A DNA stretch of 64,000 nt from Cyanophora paradoxa (GCA_004431415.1 QPMI01000534.1:186001-250000), one strand, 5' to 3'; counted from the first letter of the stretch, positions 10,250 to 21,660 are shown. Notes: generated by a model from the sequence alone, not told the origin. Made by a program: numbers and translations.

Positions 10250-13125
10250 TCACTGCAGCTGGCCTATATCGATCGCAGAACGCTCGCTGAAATCGACATC
10301 GCCCGCGTCGATATCGATGCCGGGCGCGATCTCGAAGATCGGGCCGGTCGAGGGCTGTACAAGTACATGCAGTTGCTCGAGCCACTCGATCCCGAGCGCG
10401 GCGGGCGGCTCGAGCTCGAAGGGGGCGGGGGCGGCAAAGGATGGGAGCTCGAGGTGCAGCGCCGGCTCGCCCGCGCCGAGGCCGTGGCCAGGGGTGCCGG
10501 CCGCGACGGGCCCGCTGCTGGTGCTGCCCGCCGCCGAGCTCGAGCCCGGGTACGGGTGCGGTTGCGGATGGGCGAGAGAGGCGCCGGCGTTCGGATCGAG
10601 GAAGCCGTCGGATCCCTCCTCCCACTCGACCGTGAGCTCATCCTCCTCCTCCTCCCACTCCTCGTCATCGCTGACGGTGGCGCCGGCGGCGCCGGCAAAT
10701 CCGGCCGCGGCGGCCGCGGCACCGGCGGCACCGGCAGAGAGATCGGGCGGGCTCGCCGGGAGGCTTGCGGGAAGGCCGAGGGCGCCACGGCTCCGTGGCC
10801 GCCCCGCGCGGGGCTCCCTATCGGGCCCCGAGCTGGAGCCCGCGTCCGACTCCTCCTTCGGGTCGCCGCTGCCTTGAGCACTTCGACGTCTCCGGTTCCG
10901 GCCGCCGCCCCGTGCCGTCTTGCCCTCAGCCGACCGGGCCCTAAACTCCTTCTTTCCCTTGCCCCGCGCGGGGGTCAGGTCTCGGTAGAGTGCGGCCAGG
11001 CCCCGCCTCAGCTCGTCGGCCGTCTGGCCTGCGCCGGGCTCGGGTCCGAGGGGGGTACCATCTCCTGCAGGCGGGGCGCACCTTCCAGAGCGGCGTACCC
11101 CGCGAACAGCTCCGCCGTGGCTGCGAAGCGCGGCTCCTACCGGGGGTACAGTGAGCTAGAAGGGGGGTGGAGGGGGGGGGGGGCGCACGGCGTCCTGGAG
11201 CGGGGGGGCGGGCGTGGCGCCGGGGGTAGGGGCCAGCAGCCCGGAGACGCGGTCGAGGAGCCTCGAGCTGGCAAGGCGCCTCGCCTGCCCGGGGCCCGGG
11301 GCCGGGGGCTCGTCGTCCTCGAAGTAGAGGCAGACGGGGCCCACGGGGATACCGGCGCGGCCCTGCCGCGCGACCTGCGCACGTGCACGCCGGGGGCCGG
11401 AGTTCAGAGGGGGTACGCATACGGAGCCGCGGATCGGGGTCCAGGGCGGGTCGGGTCGGGGGTACACGCACCGCCGCGGCCTCGGCGACGGCGGCGGCGT
11501 CCGACTCGGAGAGGGTACCCCGGAGGCTGGAGACGAGGGCGGCGGCGAGGCGGGAGGCGAGGAACTCGCGCAGGGGCAGGTGGACGGGAAGGGGGCGGGC
11601 GGGTCCCCACAGCAGCCCGTCCGGCTGTCCTGCGACCGGCACGGGCACGGGCCCGAGGCGGGGGGGAACGAGCTCCGAGAGGGCCGCCGCGGCGCGCCGG
11701 AAGGGCCCCAGGGACTGCAGGGCCCCGGCCAGGGTACCCAGCGAGTCGTGCGGATCGAGCACGACTGCGGCGGGGGTTCAGGATACAGCGAGTTCGAGGT
11801 CCAAGGGGCGCGTACCCCGGGCGACGCCCGAGTCCAGAAACTCCTCGCGGGTTCGGATCTCGGAGGTGGCAGATCGCTCGTAGAGCCCGAGCGCCGTGAG
11901 CGCCGCGGCCTGCCGTCGGCAGCGGCGGTCTCAGCAACAGAGAACAAAGGGCGGGGGCTTGATGGCGAGGCGCGAACCAGGATTCGAAAGGCTCGGCGGA
12001 CGGCCTTCGCGCACTCGGATCCCATTTGCCGGAAACCTTCTGGATCATAGGCCGCATTTCTAATGTCAGATTGCGCCAGCTCCGCGAGGTGCTGCGGAAC
12101 CGCGCCCGTGAGCCGCGGCGCGCGTGCGCGCGCGCGCGTGCGCGCGCGCGCGTGCGCAGCGCGTGACTCACGAGGCGGGCGCGCTTCGCCAGAGGCTGGA
12201 GGTGCGCCCACTCCGCCTTCCCGCCCCCGAGCAGCAGGAGGGACGCAACCTCGCGCGCATACGCCGCCGCCTGCGCACGCGCGTGCCGCCGCGGATCAAA
12301 TTTGATCCGGATCGAAGGGGGGGGAAGCCGTACCGAGTCAGCAGCGCCAGTGGTGCGGGCGTCCTCGGACCAGCCGAGCTTGTTCTTCAGCGCCCTCTTC
12401 CAGAGGCGGCAGCGGACGGCGATGCCGATCGCGTCGCAGAAGGACGGCCGTCCCTGCAGGAACGCCGCTCCCTGCGGGGCCGCCGCCGCGCGCGCGCGCA
12501 GTCAGCCGAGGCGGAGCTCGAAGCGCGGCGCAGGGCGCGCGCCTTGAGGAGGGCGAAGAGCTCGTCGAGGCCGAGGCCCATGTCGACGAGCCGCGCCACC
12601 AGCGCCCCGTCGTCCTCCGCCGCCGCCCCCGAGCCGAGGTCGAGCAGCAGCTTCAGATCCTCGAAGCTGACCTGCTCCCGCTCGATTGCAAGCCGCACCT
12701 CCGCTCGCGACGTGCCTGCAATTGCAACGCGTCACGCTCAGCACGCCAGCGCGTGGCTATAGCCGCGAGCTCGCCTGCTGGACTAGCTGGAGTGCTAGCG
12801 CCACGGCGGGACAAGGGGCGGAGTGCACACCCTCGTCGCTCACGCAATCGTTGAAGTTCGTGTCGAGAAGTCCGAAGCAAGCGATCGCGGCCTCGCTCGC
12901 CTCAAAGACGGGCGCGATGCCGTGCAGAGGACTCTCCAGCGCGAGCGCTGTGATCAGGCTTCTGTCCACGCCCTCGCGCACTACATACGCGTGTGGAAGA
13001 GGGTCTGCCGGGTGCTGCTCGAGCCGCGGCCGGTGCGAACTCGAAGGTCTATGGCCATGAGGCGAATGCGCATGCTCGCGCTTCCGCTTTGCAATTGCCA
13101 GCCAGGAGCTTTGCTTGAGCTCCAT
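10250..13125 (-). CDS. Unknown multi-exon protein, gene B of an inverted paralogous pair
   Basis: This is a diverged copy of the gene at 1449-3819, in the opposite orientation. Exon 1 starts at ATG 13125 (MELKQSSWLAIAKRKRE) and contains PHAYVVREGVDRSLITALAL and ESPLHGIAPVFEASEAAIAC. Later exons match gene A block for block: RLAIEREQVSFEDLKLLLDL, FLQGRPSFCDAIGIAVRCRL, AYAREVASLLLLGGGKAEW, SEIRTREEFLDSGV, LREFLASRLAAALVSSLRG, SRLLDRVSGLLAPTPG and ATAELFAGYAALEG. The last exon is longer than in gene A. It is basic near KGKKEFRARS, then Ala/Gly-rich, then acidic (DDEEWEEEEDELTVEWEEG), and ends PGIDIDAGDVDFSERSAIDI before a TGA at 10250-10252. An alternating GC/GT tract (12119-12161) lies inside the gene. 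The function is unknown; the acidic tail suggests a protein or nucleic-acid partner, which is inference. Confidence 0.65.
12119..12161. repeat. Alternating purine-pyrimidine (GC/GT)n tract
   Basis: About 43 bases of almost unbroken alternating gc and gt dinucleotides, a classic sequence able to adopt Z-DNA. It lies inside gene B, between the exon encoding WAHLQPLAKRARL and the next one. Confidence 0.7.
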
Positions 13126-13738
13126 CGCCAGTTGATCAAGCTTCCGAAGCAAATGCTTGCTCCCCGCGCGCGTTCGCCTGCAGCTGCTCGTCCGATGTCG
13201 AAGCGAATGCTCGGCTCCGATTGGATCCGCCCGCCTGCAAGCTGCAGTCTAGAGCTGGAGCTATAAGTGACGCTGCGATGATAAGACTGCGCACGTGGCT
13301 GCGCTGCGTTTGCCGCGGCCGCGGGCTCGACTGTCAGGTGGCTAAGTTGGTGTACCCCACCACGTGACCGACTTGCGGCAGCGCGGCTCGCTGGACGTGG
13401 CTGAACTCGCTGGCAGCGGCGCGGCTGGCAGCGGTCGAGGGCGCGGCGTCCGACGGTCGGCGCCGGCCGCGGCGCGCGCGCGCGCCCGGCGCCCGGGGCC
13501 GGGCCGGCCGCGGCTGCGGCCGCGGTGCGGCCACGGCCGCGGTCGCGGCTCGCCGGGCGGGGGCGGAGGTGGATTCGGAGCCCTCGGAGGCGGAGCTCTA
13601 GATCTAGGCGATTGGCGATTCATGAATATGCATATGCATATGAAAGATGTCGACGTCATCGGCCCGCGTCGGCAGCCCGTGCGCAGGGATCGATGCAGGA
13701 ACCGCTGTACATAGGCACGAATAGCTATGTATACTGGG
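13126..13738. other. Intergenic region between gene B and NAD kinase
   Basis: Both neighbours are on the minus strand, so this holds the 5' flank of gene B and the 3' flank of the NAD kinase gene. A very GC-rich block (about 13400-13580) is open in several frames as Arg/Ala/Gly low complexity, with no support for being coding. Catatgcatatg-type palindromes occur near 13625. Confidence 0.45.
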
Positions 13739-15645
13739 CTACCTGACGGGGGCGCCCGCGGGGCCCCCCGTGGGGCTCGCCGCCCCCTCCGGCTGCCTCG
13801 CCCCCCACATCAGCTTGCCCGTCACGTCGCCCACCCAGTCCGACGTCTGCAGCCGGGCGGCCCCGCCCCGCCCCGCCCGGTTTGCGCTGGATGGGGAGGG
13901 GTGGGAGGGGCGGGGGGTACGTGGACGAACCGTGTCCTCGGAGCGGCTGACGGCGGGCAGGGGGTACGGGCTCTCCTGGACCTCCACGGCCTGCCGCGGC
14001 CAGATCAAATTCAAACTCAATCACGGGCAGCTACAGGGCCGCCCCGGGGGGGAGGAGGAGGGCGGGGCGGGGCGGGCGGCGTGACTCACGTCGCCTGGGG
14101 CCAGCTTCTGGGGGAACCGGCCATCGAACGTCGCCGTGGCCCCGCACCGGCTCCCCTCCGCCACCTGGGTACGGCTCACGCGGATGGAAGGGGGGGGAGA
14201 AGCGGCGGGGGGCGGGCCTTGACGCGGAGGGGTACGCCGTGGGGAAGAACCAGGGGCCGGAAGGAGAGCGCCCGGGGGGAGATGGGTACCACCAGCAGGG
14301 CCTGGGCGAGGTCAGGGGTACAGAGACCAAAAAGGTGCGGGGGTACAAGGACCTCGACGGACGGGTGGACCATGGGGCCCCCCGCGTTGAGCGCGTAGGC
14401 GGTCGAACCCGTCGCCGAGGAGACGATGATTCTGCGGGGTCCCAGGCCGCGGGGGTACAGCCTTCAGCGGGAGCGGGGCGGATTTGGCGGGGACCGGACG
14501 GGGGCGTACCCGTCGGCGGGCATGGTGGCGGCGAGGCGGCCGCCGCAGAAGAGCTGCGCGTGGGCGCGGGTCAGAGGAGTCAGAGGGGCGGAATGCAGCC
14601 GGCAGCACCTGAAACTCCGGCATGTTGAGCTCCGCGCCACTGGAGCCCGGAGGGGAAGACAGTCAGAGCGGAGAGGGAGGGGCGGGGAGGGGCCGGGGTA
14701 CCGGTGCACGGCGAGCTCGTTCAGCGCGTGGACCTGCCGCACGGCTACCGCAATGTCGGCCGGGGGGTAGGAGGGAGGGCGAAGAGTGGGTGGGGTAGGG
14801 GCGCACAGCAGGGCGGCTCGCCGGACCCCGGCGGCGCCTGTGTTGCCGTGCGGACGCTGCAAGTGAGCCGCGACCGCCTCACCATCGGCGCGCTACCCTG
14901 CCGCGGCGTTTAAGAGGGGGTACAGCGTTCGGGAGTGGGGGGTACGCGCTTCGAGGACGCCGGAGAGGACGGAGGGGTAGTCGTCGAATCGGAAGGGGGT
15001 GAGGAAGCCGAGGGTACCCAGGCTGAAAGAGACAACGGGCGGTACCTGCAAGGCGCCTTCGGATCGCGAGGGGGGGCGGGTACGCGGGGCGGGGAAGGGT
15101 ACGGGGTTGGACTGGAAGAGGGAGGAGACGTGGAGGAGGGTACCGTCGCCGCCGAATGTGACGACGCCGTCGATATCGCCGGCCGCATGGTCGAGCGTGA
15201 ACGTGTTCTCGCTCGTGTCGCCTTCGCGGCGCGGGCTCCGGGGTCAGCGCCGCCGCGGATCGCGGGAACAGGGCGCCGCACGCGTGTGGATGGCCTCAAA
15301 GTGCGGCAGGTCGCATCTCGTCGTCTCCTGCGAACGCGGGCCCGTCAACGCGGACGACGGCTCAAGTTGCAAGCCGAGCGGAGCGGCGGCGCGGCGGGCG
15401 GGAGGCGCCAGTCGGGGCCTGCTGCCGCTCACCTCGACAAGCACGCGTACGCCGCGCTCCAGCAGCCATCTGCGCTCCGCACGGCCCGTCAGCGCCGGCG
15501 CGGCGCAGGCCCGCCGGCTTCAGCGCGCGCGCGCGCCGCACCGGTACAACGCACTTGCCAGTCTTGTCGAGCGCGGCTGTCGTCCGGTCGTCCTTGCGCT
15601 TTTTGACGAGCAGGAGCGTTTGGGGCGGCTTCGGCCACCGGAGCG
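13739..15645 (-). CDS. NAD kinase (ATP-NAD kinase)
   Basis: Phosphorylates NAD to NADP. Read 5' to 3' on the minus strand: [18 protein letters not shown] (about 15640-15590), the usual family N-terminus; [12 protein letters not shown] (about 15470-15430); [20 protein letters not shown], holding the nucleotide-binding GGDGT (about 15180-15120); [20 protein letters not shown] (about 15015-14950); [46 protein letters not shown] (about 14430-14370), the second signature; [20 protein letters not shown] (about 14290-14230); [39 protein letters not shown]; and a last exon, 13846-13739, [18 protein letters not shown]. Every signature block of the eukaryotic enzyme is present and in order, so the gene appears intact. 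The start is unresolved: a consensus GTGAGT donor at about 15737 suggests one more 5' exon (VLKFGIKW upstream of it), which could carry a targeting peptide. Confidence 0.93.
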
Positions 15646-16016
15646 CCCCACGCGCCGCGGCTAGCGCCGCTGCGCTTGTTTATCAGCGTGCCGCGGCCCA
15701 CGGCGCGTGCGCGGGGCGCGTAGAAACGCGACTCACCCATTTGATGCCAAACTTCAGTACCCCGCTAGACCTCAGGCTCGACTCCCGGCGGGCTGGTTCT
15801 CGATTTGCGGCGGTCGGTTGGCGCACAGCCCGCGAGCAAGCCCGGAACCGACCAGAGGCCCACAGCACTGCCTCAGACCCTCAAATAGCGTTTGCGATGC
15901 ACCGGACCTCTAGCTAGGTGGCCGCAGGGCGAGAATCGGCATTCGTGCCCGGGAACCGTCAGCAGCGCACTCCGGCACGCGAACGCGGCCGAATAGGCGG
16001 CAAGGAGCGCCTGCAG
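15646..16016. promoter_or_regulatory. Region between NAD kinase and the CNBD-cyclase gene
   Basis: Divergent flanks of the two genes, probably including an undefined 5' exon of the NAD kinase gene up to about 15870. No promoter motif is clear. Just to its right, about 15960-16195, the antisense strand is open with repeated IV[KR]D-type words, opposite the first exon of the next gene. Confidence 0.35.
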
Positions 16017-19000
16017 ATGGCGGGCACGCCGCGCTCGCTGACGATGGCTGCCGCGGGGCGTGCGCCGCCGTCCCTCACGATGCCGGCCTCGCCGCGGGTC
16101 CCCGCATCCTTGACGATGATGGAGCCCTCGAAAGAGAGTGGATGGAACCGCGTCCGAAACGCGCTGGGGTCGACGCGGATCCCGCACAGCTTCACGATAG
16201 GCTCGCCCCGGCTGCCGGCGGGCGCGCCTCAGAAGGTGGAGGTGGAGGAGACGGACACGATCCTGGAGCTGCGGGATCTGTTTGCCACGCGGCGGCCCCA
16301 CGAGCGGGACGACGAGACGCTCCGGAGGCGCGCCGCCGCGCCCTGCCGCCGCCCCCGCTGCCCCCGCGCCCCGCCGACGCGCTGGGGCCGCCGCGCAGGA
16401 TGCTGCGCCTGACGCAGACGATGCGCTTCTTCAAGAGCGTTTCCCACAACCCCGAGCTCCACCGCGAGATCCTCCGCCAGGCCCGCCCCGCCCCGCGCTG
16501 CCCCGCCCCGTCTTCTCTGAGGCGCGGCGGCCCCTCGGGCAGGTGCGCTACGAGAAGCGCGGGCCCGAGGAGGACATCGTCGTCGAGACCGAGCCCGCCA
16601 ACGCGTTCTACATCATCCTCTCGGTACCCCCCGCCGAGCCTTCCCCGGGGCTTCTTCCCCCCCCTGACTCGGACGGCGGCGGCAGGGCTCGTGCGCGGTG
16701 TTCAAGCACGAGCGGGGCCAGGGCGAGGGCAAGCTCGTCATCCGCAAGCTCTTCGTGGGCGACTCCTTCGGCGAGATCGGGCTCATGGCCGTCAACGTCC
16801 TGTGCGCCCGTACCCCCGCTTCGTCCCGCCCCCGTGACGTCATCGCTCCTTTCGGGGTACAGGAACATCCGGTCCGCGAACGTGCGTACCCAGGAGACGA
16901 GCGAGATCCTGGCGCTGCCGCGCCCCGCGTACGACAGGCTCCTCCGGGTACGCGATGTGGCGCGCCCCGCGCCCTCTCTTCCTCTGATTTCTGTACCCCA
17001 GCGCCTGCACGAGGAGCGCTTGAAAGCCAAGATCGACTTTTTCCGGCGCCTGCCCATCTTCCAGGCGAGCCCGTACCCCCCTGCCTCGCTCCTCGCACCC
17101 CCGCGCCCACGGCCGGGGTACCCCTCCAGAGCGACTTCCAGCTCTCGAGGCGCCGCGTGTTCGACGCCGCCTACAACGGCCGCATCGAAACGTACGACAA
17201 GGACGAGTGTTCGTGCCCGCACCCCTACCCCCCTCCCGCCCCGTCCCGACCTCACCGCACCCCCTTCCTCCTTCCCCTCTCGCAGACATCGTGCGCCAGG
17301 GGGAGGATTCGACCCCGGGGGTCTACTTCGTCATGTCGGGGGAGGTACCTTTCCACCCACCCCCACCCCCCTCCCCCCGCCTCTCCCCCCTCCACCCCCC
17401 ACCCCCCACCCTTCCTCCCTCCCCCCTCCCTGCTCATCGAGCGGAGCAGGTCTCGGTGATCCAGACCCAGACCCTCGAGGTGCTCCTCCTACCCCCCTCC
17501 CTCCCCTCCCCCCCCGGCTCACCCCCCCTCGCCAGGACGGGGGCCGGCGGGTGCACGTGGAGGTGGAGACGGACCGCCTCGAGGCCCTCGACTACTTCGG
17601 CGAGCGCGCCGTCCTGTCCGCACCGCCCCCCGCCCCCCGACCCCGGCCCCCGCCCCCGCCCGGCGATCCCGATGGTCGGATTCCAAGATCTCGCTCGCGG
17701 AAGAATAGCGCGATGCGAGACTAGAGACTTGATTCGGCCATTTTCAGATAACCCGAGGCTCACCCCGGACCGCCCCCGCGCAGGCACAACACGCGGCGGA
17801 CCTCCTCCGTCCGCGCCCTCGTCCCCACCCAGGTGCCCCCTACCCCTCCCCGGCTTCTTCTCCCCCCCCTCCTTCGCCCGCCGACCCCTTGGAAGATCAT
17901 GCGGCTCCACCGGACCGACTTCCTCAAGCGTGCGCGCGGCCGTACCCCTCCACAGAATGGTCGTACCCGTCGCTTGCTCACAGATCGCGTACCCCCGCAG
18001 ACATCCAGCGGAGCGTGCTGGCCGTCATGCGCGACCACAGCTCCTACTATCCCTGTGCGCCCCCCCGCCCCCACCCCTCCTCTCCACCGCCCCCCCTCCC
18101 CCTCAACTCAACGGCGTACCCCCTCGCCGGGCAGCGGAGGAGGCGGTGAGGCGGGCGATCCTCGACGAGGTTCTTTGGCTCGAGCACAAGGTGGGAGGGG
18201 GGTGGGGGGGAAGAGGTGGGGATGGGGGGAAGGGGGGGTACGCCGGACCTGCCACTAGCACAGTCGTTCAAGGATCCTATGAAAGAGCGACCTATGTCGC
18301 GCGCTCCCGCCCTCGCCCCCGCCCCCGCCCCCGCCCCCGCCCCCGCCCCCGCCCTCCCCCTGGCCGACACAGGGCGAGCGCAGAAGCGGATGCGGCGGGA
18401 CCTCTACGCCGTCGTCGACGCGGAGGCCGAGGACCTCCAGAAGCGGGTACCCCCCTTCCCGTCCGATTCGATTCGATTGGTCGCGCTGTACCCCTCCATC
18501 TGGACGGCTTAGGGTGGGACCCTTCTCTCCCCCCCGCAGGCCGCGATCCAGCCGCCGAAGATCGTGACGCCGCGGATGGGGTACCTCCTCTCCATGGAGA
18601 CACCCGCCTCCGCGGCGGCGGCAGCGGCTGCGGCGGCGGCTGCGGCGGCGTCGCGCCCGCCGCCGGCGAGGCGGCCCAAGCGCAAGGGGGACGGCCCGGG
18701 CTCCAACTCGAGCCGTACCCCCCGGGGCCCCGAGCCGATCCCAGAGGACGCCCCCGCGCCCCCTCCGGCCCCCCCGGAGGCTGCCCCAAACCCTCCCGAA
18801 TCGGCGCGGAGCCAGCGCCCGGCCCCGCGCCCGCCCGCCGTCCCACCTTCCTCCACCCTACGCGGCCACCACCACCACCACCACCCCTCCTCCCACCGAT
18901 CCGCCGTCCCCTCCTCGAGCCTCCGCCGCGCCGCGCCCCCGCCCCCGCCCGTCGTCCTCCCCGCGCCCCCCGCCGCGCCGGGCCTACCCCCCCTTGACCC

Positions 19001-21660
19001 CGCCATGGCCTCGCTCCTAGCCGACTTCAACGTGAGGAACGGTCCCCTGAAGAGCCCGCGGAGTCCTGCGCGGGGGCCCGCCGCCCCGCGCTCAGCTGAG
19101 CCGCGCCGCCCCGGCCCGGACCCGAACCCGAACCTCCCCCGCTCCGCCCACAGCGCCCCCGCCTTCCACCTCGACGACGACGCCAGGTACCCCCCTGCTA
19201 CCCCCCTCCCGTATCTCCTGTACCCCCACCTCACTCCTCCCCCGCCCGGCAGCTCGTCCTCGTCCTCCTCGCGGCGGATGGGCTTCCAGACGGCGATGAG
19301 CATGGCGCGGGGCCACCGGCACGACGCCGGCGGCGGCTGGCTCGAGTGGGGCGGCGGCGGGGGCACTCCCGCCTCCTCCTCGGCCCCCCGCGGGCCCGCC
19401 TCCGCCGCCGCCCTCCGCGAGGCGATGGGCAGCCGCGCCTCCGCTGTCACAGCCTCCGCGGTCGACGTACCCCCCGAAGGGGCGGAGGGGGGTGCCGACC
19501 CGCGGGCGGGCCTTGCCTCGTTCCGCTCCTTTCGGTCCCTCGGGGCCGCCTCCTCGGTCCGCTGGGGCGACGAGGACGGGGGCGGGGGCGAGCCACCGCC
19601 CGGGGAGGAGAGGCCGGGCGGGGACGCCCCCGCCTCGCAGGCCGCGGGGCCCCGCGTGCCGCCGCTGAACGCGGGGGCCCTCGCCGCCGCCGCCGACGCC
19701 GCCCGAAGCGAGGCCGAGGAGGCGCAGAAGGTGCGCGGGCGCCGAGAGATTTCTATCCTCTCAAGCCCTTGGCTAACGCGCCCTGCCCTGCCAAGGCCGC
19801 GGGCGGGAAGGCTGCGGCGGCGGCGTCGGAGCGGCTGAGCTTCCGGGCTGGGGACGCGAACCGGCGGGCCGACTTCGGCTCGCCGGAGTGCCCGCGCCGC
19901 ATATCCATCATCCGCCGCCTCGACCGGTGCCTCCCCTCCCCTTCCCTCTCGATTCTTCTAATCTTCGTACCCCGCGCCCCTTCCGCAGGCGCCCGATGAA
20001 GTTCACGGACCTCGTGGACCAGGTACCCCTACCCCCGCCCCCTTCTTTTCCCCCGCCCCTACCCCCCCTCACTTCCCCCCCCCCCCCAAGGTGCTGGTGC
20101 TGTACTGCGACTTCGCGGGGGGCATGGGCCTCGCGGGGCGCCTCTCCCCCATGGCCCTCGTCGCCCTCCTCGACCGGGTGCCCTCAGCTGAGATCAGATC
20201 TCCAGAGCTCCGCTCAGATCTGAGGCTCCTCGCGCGCTCAGGTGTACGCGGCGATCGCGGGGCGGCTCGAGTCCCTCCGCCTCCGCAAGGCCCGCCTGCC
20301 CCCTCCTCCCCTTCTCCCCTTCCCTCCCGGGCCCGGCTGAGGGGCGGGGCAGGTGGAGCTCGTCTCCGACGCCCTCCTCCTCGTCTCCGGTGCCCCCGCC
20401 CCGCCCCCGCCCCCGCCCCGCCCCATCCGCACGAGAGCCCTAGGATCCGCCTCTGCTCTTGGAGCGGCGCCGCTGCAGCTTAGAAGCGCGGCGCTCCCTC
20501 TCGGGCCGCCCCTTCTGACGCCCCCTCTGCAGGCCTGGGCGCCGGGGCCGCCGCCCCCATCGACCCCGTCGCCATCGGCGACGCCGCCCTAGAGATCACC
20601 GTACCCTCCCCCCCCCCCCCCCCCCCCCCGTAAAGCGCGGGGCCCTGAGCCCGCCGCAGAGGGCCGTGCAGGAGCTGCCCTTCGGGGCCCCCGTCGGGCC
20701 CGACGGCTCCGAGGAGCCCATCCAGGTACCCCCCCCCCCCGCCCCGCAGGAATCTGCCGGGCGCCGAGAGCTCAATCCCCGTACCCCCCCTCAGATGCGG
20801 GCGTGCGTGCACGCCGGCTCCTGCATTGCGGCCCGGCAGGTCTTCGGCAACACGTGGCTCTTCTACGGTGATTCCCGTACCCCCGTCCATCTCCCGTACC
20901 CCTGACCTTCTCCCCCCTCCTCTCCGAAAAAAGACCTCTGGGGCAACGTGGTGTTCGACGTTCAGAAGCAGTGCGATTCGATGGTGCGCGCTTCGATTGA
21001 ATCTCTTTGATTCAGTTTCGTTCGATTGAGTCCGGCGCTCTTTTCCAGTGCCCCCCGAACCGGGCGATGGTGACGCGGGAGGCGGCCCCGTTGCTGTCCC
21101 CCTACTTCCTCCTGGAGGGCGGGGGGGAGGGCGAGCCGGGGGTACCGACCCTCATCTTGGAGCGGAGCATGCGGCACCCCGCGCGGGAGAACGCGGGGCC
21201 CCCGCCGTCCCGCTCGGACCCCGCGGCCGCCGGAGGCCTCGCCTCTTCCCCCGCCTCCCGTCCCGCCTCGCCGGGCGCCGAGGGGGGTGCGGAGTCGAGG
21301 GGCGAGTCGCTGCTGCACGCGGCGCGGCTCGTGGGGCAGCGGAGGGGTACGGTGGGCCCGGCAGTGCCCCTCGTGGGGGCCCGTCACGCCTCGCGGGACG
21401 TCGGGAGGCGCACGTCCGCCATCCTCCTCCCGGAGCCGCCCCCGCCCCGCACCACCTTCACGCCCGTGCCGCCCCCGCCCCCGCCCCCGCCCCGCACCCT
21501 CGAGCTCCCCCCCGCCCCCCCGTGCCCCGCTCCCGCCCGGCCTCGGCCACGGCCACGAGCGCGAGCCGAGGAGGGGCGGCCTCCGGATCCGGTCCAGCGT
21601 CGCGCCCACGGGGCGGGCCCGGGCCCCCGGCACGTGCACGGCCCCGCAGCGTCCGCATGA
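16017..21660 (+). CDS. Two cyclic-nucleotide-binding domains fused to a class III nucleotide-cyclase-like domain
   Basis: N-terminus (MAGTPRSLTM and further P-x-SLTM repeats, then VEVEETDTILELRDLFATRR) leads into CNBD 1: VRYEKRGPEEDIVVETEP (about 16540), NAFYIILS, then FGEIGLMAVNV spliced to IRSANVRTQETSEILALP (about 16770-16930), i.e. phosphate-binding cassette with its Arg. CNBD 2 follows: KIDFFRRLPIFQ, RQGEDSTPGVYFVMSGE (about 17290), RLEALDYFGERAVL (about 17575), RRTSSVRALVPTQ (about 17790) and KIMRLHRTDFLKR. A Pro/Ala-rich linker fills about 18300-19900. The cyclase-like domain is MKFTDLVDQ (19996), VLVLYCDFAGGMGLAGRL, LSPMALVALLDRVYAAIAG, VELVSDALLLVSG (about 20353), RACVHAGSCIAARQVFGNTW and DLWGNVVFDVQKQCDS. 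Both metal-site Asp are kept (codons 20109 and 20368), but the usual catalytic Asn and Arg are Phe and Lys, so the domain may work only with a partner or be a pseudo-enzyme. The intron after about 20289 needs a GC donor. The last stop is 21660 or, after a frame change, 21758. Confidence 0.83.
18302..18360 (+). repeat. (CCCCCG)n microsatellite in the CNBD-cyclase gene
   Basis: About ten tandem cgcccc hexamers. If translated in the linker frame they give alternating Ala-Pro; they may instead lie in an intron. Copy number is likely to vary. Confidence 0.7.

Noticed and set aside
13364-13714. Arg/Gly/Ala-rich open frames on both strands between gene B and NAD kinase
   Set aside because: Low complexity driven by composition; no splice-compatible neighbours and no recognisable domain on either strand.
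15959-16195. Minus-strand frame with IV[KR]D-type repeats opposite the first exon of the CNBD-cyclase gene
   Set aside because: It looks natural, but has no ATG and no splice partner, while the plus strand leads in frame into the CNBD exons. Left undecided rather than annotated.
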